Made by a program: the position numbers and the translations under genes. From the NCBI GenBank assembly GCA_022798035.1, contig JAAWLS010000064.1:1-9719 (forward strand): a stretch of DNA of 9,719 bases, in the 5' to 3' direction. The stretch is from Lachnospiraceae bacterium. Lineage in GTDB: Bacteria > Bacillota > Clostridia > Lachnospirales > Lachnospiraceae. The notes beneath the pieces are model-generated. The model made no database searches. It saw only the letters and a list, made by a program, of their open reading frames with translations, and was not told where the DNA came from. Below, one piece after another: positions 7,302 through 9,719 of this stretch. Position 1 is the stretch's first letter; the number at the start of each line of letters is the position of its first letter.

Positions 7302-7562
7302 TCATTCTTCAATGACATGGATTTCCAGAAAATCGAAGTCAATGGCTTCCACAAAGTTATCCTGGTAAAAGCGGGCTTTGGCATGGCGTTTGAATTCTTC
7401 AATGGTGGCCTCCAGCCAGATTGGTTTGCTGAGGTCAAACTCATAACAGGTTTGTTCTAATGCATTGAAAATTTTGTGAGTGCGGGTATCATCGCTGTCG
7501 TCTGTGACAACAATATCTTTCAGAAGGCGGTTGTCCTTGAATATTTTAAACCAGATGCGCAT
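7302..7562 (-). CDS. Conserved-looking small hypothetical protein, 86 residues
   Basis: The gene reads leftward from an ATG at 7562 to a TGA at 7304-7302. An AGGAG ribosome site lies 7 nt upstream of the start, a promoter is visible at 7762-7734, and an unusual 165-nt leader lies between. The protein is small, soluble and acidic (MRIWFKIFKDNRLL at the start, DSDDTRTHKIFNALEQ in the middle, a C terminus rich in Asp/Glu/Phe ending EIHVIEE). There is no signal peptide, membrane segment, cysteine motif or recognisable helix-turn-helix. The pattern of a short strand, a helix, KPIWLEATIEEFKRHAKARF and a final strand looks like a compact alpha/beta fold. I recall similar unnamed proteins in Lachnospiraceae but cannot assign a function. 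Codon use matches its neighbours, which argues for a real gene. Confidence 0.75.
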   Translation of the reverse strand: MRIWFKIFKDNRLLKDIVVTDDSDDTRTHKIFNALEQTCYEFDLSKPIWLEATIEEFKRHAKARFYQDNFVEAIDFDFLEIHVIEE

Positions 7563-7611
7563 GGGAATTCTCCTTTGTTTTTTATGGATTCAGGTGTCTA
7601 AGACATGGCGG

Positions 7612-7695
7612 TGTGCAGCTCATGAAATTCGGAACTCAATATGCGGCTCACGAAATTTGGAACTCAGCGTGCAGGCTGCCAAATTCAGGACTCTT
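7612..7695 (-). repeat. Three tandem 28-bp units in the leader of the 86-residue gene
   Basis: Units are 7612-7639, 7640-7667 and 7668-7695, in exact 28-bp register. The plus-strand cores are TGCAGCTCATGAAATTCGG, TGCGGCTCACGAAATTTGG and TGCAGGCTGCCAAATTCAG, each followed by AACTCA or GACTCT. Units 1 and 2 differ at 3 of the 25 core positions, while unit 3 is more diverged and merges into the hairpin of repeat copy B. Read in the sense of the gene, each unit starts GAGTYC. A single related unit follows the hairpin upstream of pfkA. Confidence 0.7.
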
Positions 7696-7737
7696 ATTCT
7701 GCAGGCAGGAACGAGTCCCAGTTTTGCACTGATATCA
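7681..7737 (-). repeat. Dispersed leader repeat, copy B
   Basis: Read on the minus strand this begins TGATATCA (7737-7730), continues GTGCAAAACT, and then forms a stem of GGGACTC (7719-7713) with GAGTCCTG (7693-7686). An inner TTCCTG..CAGAA stem lies inside it. It matches copy A upstream of pfkA in sequence and in nested-hairpin design. It sits at the predicted 5' end of the message for the 86-residue gene, just as copy A sits at the 5' end of the pfkA message. Confidence 0.7.
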
Positions 7738-7762
7738 TATCATGAATCTGGTGTCAGTGCAA
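7734..7762 (-). promoter_or_regulatory. Promoter of the 86-residue gene
   Basis: On the minus strand TTGCAC (7762-7757), a 17-bp spacer and TATGAT (7739-7734) form a plausible sigma-A promoter. The -10 overlaps the TGATATCA octamer. A 10-bp inverted repeat, TTTGCACTGA (7723-7732) with TCAGTGCAAA (7754-7763), brackets the promoter and covers the -35, so it could be an operator. TGTCT-A-AGACA (7595-7605) is another short dyad in the leader. Confidence 0.5.
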
Positions 7763-7780
7763 AGACAAAGAAGAAAATGG

Positions 7781-7818
7781 AAAAGACCAGAAACTGCACC
7801 GAAGCGCAGCCCTGGTCT
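7781..7818 (-). terminator. Rho-independent terminator with UUCG loop
   Basis: Read on the minus strand the outer stem is AGACCAG (7818-7812) with CTGGTCT (7790-7784). The inner stem is CTGCGC with GTGCAG, closed by a TTCG loop, which is the extra-stable cUUCGg type. TTTT follows (7784-7781). No gene lies just upstream on that strand, so it most likely ends a short RNA. Confidence 0.6.
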
Positions 7819-7875
7819 AAAAGAGAGTGGGCAAAATTAAGTTACATAAGTGGTAAAATGGTTTACCACGACTGT
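7781..7875 (-). ncRNA. Candidate small RNA, about 95 nt
   Basis: A promoter (7910-7882) and a U-tailed terminator (7818-7781) on the minus strand outline a compact transcript with no credible reading frame. Its 5' part folds into an 8-bp hairpin, GTGGTAAA with TTTACCAC (7869-7850) around a 4-nt loop. An open, pyrimidine-rich middle containing GCCCACTCTCTTTT follows, then the terminator hairpin. This is the usual design of a trans-acting bacterial sRNA: a stable 5' hairpin, a single-stranded seed and a terminator. It is called from layout only, and no known family was recognised. The 5' dyad could instead be an operator. Confidence 0.4.
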
Positions 7876-7881
7876 GACTGT

Positions 7882-7910
7882 ATTATATCGTCAAATATAG
7901 GCAGATGCAA
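7882..7910 (-). promoter_or_regulatory. Promoter of the candidate minus-strand small RNA
   Basis: On the minus strand there is TTGCAT (7910-7905), a 17-bp spacer and a perfect TATAAT (7887-7882). The predicted start is about 7875, six bases before the 8-bp hairpin. Confidence 0.5.
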
Positions 7911-7924
7911 GGGCAAATAACGCG

Positions 7925-7958
7925 AAATGTCAAAAAATCAAAGGGATTTTTGACATTT
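7925..7958. other. 14-bp stem-loop upstream of the small-RNA promoter
   Basis: AAATGTCAAAAAATC (7925-7939) and GATTTTTGACATTT (7945-7958) pair along 14 bp with one bulged A around a 5-nt loop. It is AT-rich and without a U tail, so a weak terminator or binding site are both possible. Confidence 0.4.
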
Positions 7959-7980
7959 AATATGAGATGTATGAGAGAAA

Positions 7981-8003
7981 AGCAGGAAAATCCTGCTTTT
8001 TTT
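7981..8003 (+). terminator. Rho-independent terminator
   Basis: AGCAGGA (7981-7987), an AAA loop and TCCTGCT (7991-7997) are followed by seven T in all (7997-8003). It is a strong terminator on the plus strand, and the A-rich 5' flank makes it work on the minus strand as well. The plus-strand transcript it would end is not obvious. As a minus-strand element it would insulate the small-RNA promoter from the right. Confidence 0.7.
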
Positions 8004-8040
8004 CTATAGGAAATTCTTTCGAATTTCCTATAGAAAAAAA
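7997..8040. repeat. 20-bp perfect inverted repeat
   Basis: TTTTTTTCTATAGGAAATTC (7997-8016) and its exact reverse complement (8021-8040) flank a TTTC loop. The first seven T are also the U tract of the terminator at 7981-8003. The two structures therefore share bases. Confidence 0.75.
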
Positions 8041-8127
8041 TATAATGATGCGCAGCTCGCGTAGTTGATGCTTACTGCTGTGCAATCCGTTCGCATGCGG
8101 AGAATGCGCATAGCGCATTCTTTTTTT
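8041..8127 (+). ncRNA. Possible small RNA, about 75 nt
   Basis: A perfect TATAAT at 8041-8046 would start a transcript at about 8053, and a strong terminator ends it at 8127. The -35 region (TTCGAA at 8018-8023) is poor and lies inside the palindrome, so the promoter is doubtful. Inside, GCGCAG (8051-8056) can pair with CTGTGC (8079-8084), and CCG with CGG around TTCGCATG. There is no ribosome site or credible frame. It may instead be a terminator with a decayed upstream sequence or a dispersed repeat. Confidence 0.3.
8101..8127 (+). terminator. Strong rho-independent terminator
   Basis: AGAATGCGC (8101-8109), an ATA loop and GCGCATTCT (8113-8121) are followed by TTTTTT (8122-8127). It has the full form of an intrinsic terminator. 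Confidence 0.75.
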
Positions 8128-8248
8128 GAAGTTTCGAGGAAAGAAGTATTTTTGGGAAAATATGAAAATAGTACTAGACAAAACAAACAAATTGTCAGAA
8201 TAAAATTTGATAGAATTGGACATATTTTTATTTTTTTCGAAACTATGC
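8128..8248. other. AT-rich gene-free stretch
   Basis: No gene is credible here. The stretch is clearly more AT-rich than its surroundings and has poly-T runs. It is bounded by AGTTTCGA (8130-8137) and its reverse complement TCGAAACT (8237-8244), an 8-bp inverted repeat about 115 bp across. Confidence 0.4.
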
Positions 8249-8277
8249 TTGAATTTTTTTGTTAAAAATGCTAACAT
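8249..8277 (+). promoter_or_regulatory. Likely glpP promoter
   Basis: TTGAAT (8249-8254), a 17-bp spacer and TAACAT (8272-8277) lie 37 bp before the leader terminator. The -10 is only a 4-of-6 match. TGTTA (8260-8264) and TAACA (8272-8276) form a short dyad over the -10 that could hold a regulator. Confidence 0.4.
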
Positions 8278-8313
8278 TAACACATAAGAAAAAATAGAGT
8301 GCCTAGAGAATTG

Positions 8314-8366
8314 AGAGTAAGGTTATTCCCGGCAGAAATGCTGTTTATTAACTTTACTCTTTTTTT
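8314..8366 (+). terminator. Leader terminator (attenuator) upstream of glpP
   Basis: AGAGTAAGGTTA (8314-8325) pairs with TAACTTTACTCT (8349-8360) over 12 bp with one G-U. A smaller CAG/CTG stem lies in the loop, and seven T follow (8360-8366). It falls between the likely promoter and glpP, so it must be read through for glpP to be expressed from that promoter. That suits control by an antiterminator, possibly GlpP itself. Confidence 0.6.
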
Positions 8367-8396
8367 ATAGGAATAAGAGAGAAAAAAATTTCAATA

Positions 8397-8463
8397 TCTG
8401 CCGGATAGAATATATTTTTAAATTCAGCGGCAGAAGCGCAGGAATCTCGCCTGTCGGATTCTT
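8397..8463 (+). promoter_or_regulatory. Further hairpins in the glpP leader
   Basis: TCTGCCG (8397-8403) pairs with CGGCAGA (8428-8434). The same CGGCAGA also occurs in the terminator loop at 8330-8336, so two pairings compete. A second stem, AGGAATC (8440-8446) with GATTCTT (8457-8463), is followed by a T-rich tail. The rest of the leader up to glpP has a ribosome-site-like GGGAGGTGG (8479-8487) with no usable frame after it. Confidence 0.35.
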
Positions 8464-8531
8464 TCTTATTTAAAGGCAGGGAGGTGGGGTTTAAAAGAAA
8501 CGTGAACTAAGAAAAACTGGTGTGGAGGCCT

Positions 8532-9098
8532 ATGGAACAGAAATTTTATGATGCAGTATCGGATTCTCCGATTATTGCGGCAGTAAAAGATTTTGAAGGA
8601 ATTGAACAGTGTTTGAAATCTGATGTAAAAATCGTATTCATCTTATTTGGCGACATGTGTAATATCAGAGAGATTGTAAATAAAATAAAACAGGCAGACA
8701 AGATGGCCTTAGTGCATATTGATTTGATAGAAGGACTGAATGCCAATGAGATTGCGGTAGACTATATCAGCAAAAACACAAAAGCAGATGGAATCATTTC
8801 AACAAGAATGAATATGATTAATCGAGCAAAAGAGTTGTCCATGTATACGATTTTTCGGATATTTGTCTTGGATTCCAGAGCTTATCAGAGTATAGAGAAA
8901 CAAAAGAGGCAGATTAAAGCGGATTTTATTGAGATATTACCGGGGGTTATGCCGAAGATTATACAAAAAATCAATAAGCTGAGTTCTCAAGCTGTGATTG
9001 CCGGAGGGTTAATCAATGACAGAGAGGATGTTATTGATGCTCTGGATGCAGGCGCAATCTCAGTTTCGACAACCAACCAGGAGATATGGTTTATGTAA
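8532..9098 (+). CDS. glpP: GlpP, glycerol-3-phosphate-responsive mRNA antiterminator
   Basis: GlpP proteins sense glycerol 3-phosphate and bind the leader of glycerol-utilisation messages to prevent early termination and stabilise them. From ATG 8532 the protein has 188 residues, the usual length. A GTG at 8520 is in frame but has no ribosome site, whereas GGAGG at 8524-8528 precedes the ATG, though only 3 nt away. Family blocks are clear along a TIM-barrel-like sequence: SPIIAAVKD (12-20), VFILFGD (35-41), VHIDLIEGL (61-69), DGIISTR (86-92), DFIEILPGVMPKII (131-144), and AGGLINDREDV (157-167) with AISVSTTN (175-182). The last two are the expected phosphate-binding end of such barrels. The long leader has a terminator, so autoregulation is plausible. 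The stop codon TAA overlaps the ribosome site of the next gene. Confidence 0.93.
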   Translation: MEQKFYDAVSDSPIIAAVKDFEGIEQCLKSDVKIVFILFGDMCNIREIVNKIKQADKMALVHIDLIEGLNANEIAVDYISKNTKADGIISTRMNMINRAKELSMYTIFRIFVLDSRAYQSIEKQKRQIKADFIEILPGVMPKIIQKINKLSSQAVIAGGLINDREDVIDALDAGAISVSTTNQEIWFM

Positions 9099-9112
9099 GG
9101 AGGAAAAGAGAG

Positions 9113-9667
9113 ATGGGTAATACGAAGAGAAAGATTGCAGATGGATTGCAGGAAATGCTTCATGAAAAGCCTTTGAGAAAGATTACGGTTCAGGATATCA
9201 TGGACTGTAAGAATATGAAACGGCAGAGCTTCTACTATCATTTCCAGGATATTTACGGAGTGATTGAATGGCTTTTTAATGAAGACTTTGTAAAACAGGC
9301 TGCTTATGATGAGAACGAGGCATTTGAGGATTGGATTTGTAAAGTGGTAAGAATCATAAAGGAGAACCGCTTTTTTTACCGGAAGGTACTGGAGAATGTC
9401 AGCAGAGAACGTCTGCTGGAATGTCTGTTCCCGGTGGTGGATGAGCAGCTGAGAAATCGGTTCTGGTCGGACAAGAATGGGAACTATCTGGTAGAAAGCT
9501 TTATTGTCAAGTCAGTTTGTCATTTTATGCTGGACTGTGTAGCCATGAAAAAGGGACCGGAAGAGGAAGAGGTACTTGCAGCGGTGGAAAATATACGTGC
9601 AATGCTCCAGCATCCAACCGGAAACATTTTGGTACTTCCTACAACAAAGAGCACAATGACAGCCTAA
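9113..9667 (+). CDS. TetR/AcrR-family regulator, DhaS-like
   Basis: I chose the ATG at 9113 (184 residues) because AAGGAGG at 9097-9103 sits 9 nt upstream. An in-frame ATG at 9086 lies inside glpP and lacks a ribosome site. Residues about 6-50 form the TetR DNA-binding domain: KRKIADGLQEMLHEKPLRKI, then the helix-turn-helix TVQDIMDCKNMKRQSFYYHF (25-44). The C-terminal ligand domain (about 70-168) resembles the TetR_C_8 type seen in DhaS, the activator of dihydroxyacetone kinase genes, rather than drug-efflux repressors. The last 16 residues are low in helix content and may be a tail. It is tightly coupled to glpP (14 bp apart, ribosome site overlapping the glpP stop), so a shared role in glycerol or dihydroxyacetone metabolism is a reasonable inference. 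The ligand is unknown. Confidence 0.85.
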   Translation: MGNTKRKIADGLQEMLHEKPLRKITVQDIMDCKNMKRQSFYYHFQDIYGVIEWLFNEDFVKQAAYDENEAFEDWICKVVRIIKENRFFYRKVLENVSRERLLECLFPVVDEQLRNRFWSDKNGNYLVESFIVKSVCHFMLDCVAMKKGPEEEEVLAAVENIRAMLQHPTGNILVLPTTKSTMTA

Positions 9668-9719
9668 AGATTCGGCAGAAACACCGTGTATGAAAACGAT
9701 AAAGGAAAAAAATTGAATA
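9668..9719. other. Right edge, no gene resolved
   Basis: The 52 bases after the regulator stop contain AAAGGA (9700-9705) near the edge, which could be the ribosome site of a further gene in the same direction. No terminator is seen, so the glpP unit may continue. Confidence 0.3.

Noticed and set aside
7612..7695. CRISPR array
   Set aside because: The 28-bp units abut directly with no unique spacers, and no cas gene is near.
7480..7920. 146-codon plus-strand frame across the repeat region
   Set aside because: It lies antisense to the 86-residue gene, crosses the tandem repeats and hairpins, and has no ribosome site. Composition is not protein-like.
7858..7920. Short Cys-containing peptide MVYHDCDCIISSNIGRCKGK
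   Set aside because: There is no ribosome site before its ATG, the start lies in a hairpin, and the strand opposite carries a better promoter and small-RNA layout.
7957..8283. 108-codon minus-strand frame
   Set aside because: It runs through the 20-bp palindrome and two terminators, with low-complexity Phe/Lys/Ile content typical of AT-rich spacer.

Overview
The window looks like chromosome from a low-to-moderate GC Gram-positive anaerobe, most likely a gut Lachnospiraceae-type Clostridium. The reasons are the strong AGGAGG-type ribosome sites, the A/G-rich coding strand, a 1174-residue DnaE with an intact PHP domain, a PFK with a TIDLDI active-site loop, and a GlpP antiterminator. The genus is not fixed by anything I can see.

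Left part (1-5151). A truncated membrane-protein gene runs off the left edge on the minus strand. Divergent from it, behind a good sigma-A promoter and a perfect 14-bp operator-like palindrome, is a two-domain DUF2185 (Imm33-like) plus DUF4241 protein. It is followed after 22 bp by dnaE, the DNA polymerase III alpha subunit. Middle part (5152-7562). An unusually structured 250-nt leader precedes pfkA (ATP-dependent 6-phosphofructokinase). Next comes a SpoU/TrmH-family RNA methyltransferase whose coding sequence contains a textbook intrinsic-terminator hairpin. A convergent 86-codon hypothetical gene follows on the minus strand.

Right part. The gene-free stretch 7563-8531 is dense with non-coding structure: a 28-bp tandem repeat, a promoter/terminator pair that outlines a ~95-nt minus-strand small RNA, a U-tailed terminator whose U tract doubles as one arm of a 20-bp perfect palindrome, a possible ~75-nt plus-strand RNA, and an attenuator-like terminator ahead of glpP. 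glpP (glycerol-3-phosphate-responsive antiterminator) and a TetR/DhaS-like regulator form a two-gene unit with overlapping stop codon and ribosome site. They probably control glycerol or dihydroxyacetone genes outside the window.

The most interesting signal is a repeat found twice and in inverted orientation: TGATATCA, then a nested GGACTC/GAGTCC hairpin, then one or more 28-bp units. One copy (5168-5241) lies in the leader of pfkA and the other (7737 down to 7612) in the leader of the 86-residue gene. Both have the same sense relative to the downstream gene. This is either a shared leader RNA element or a small dispersed repeat that has landed in two 5' UTRs.
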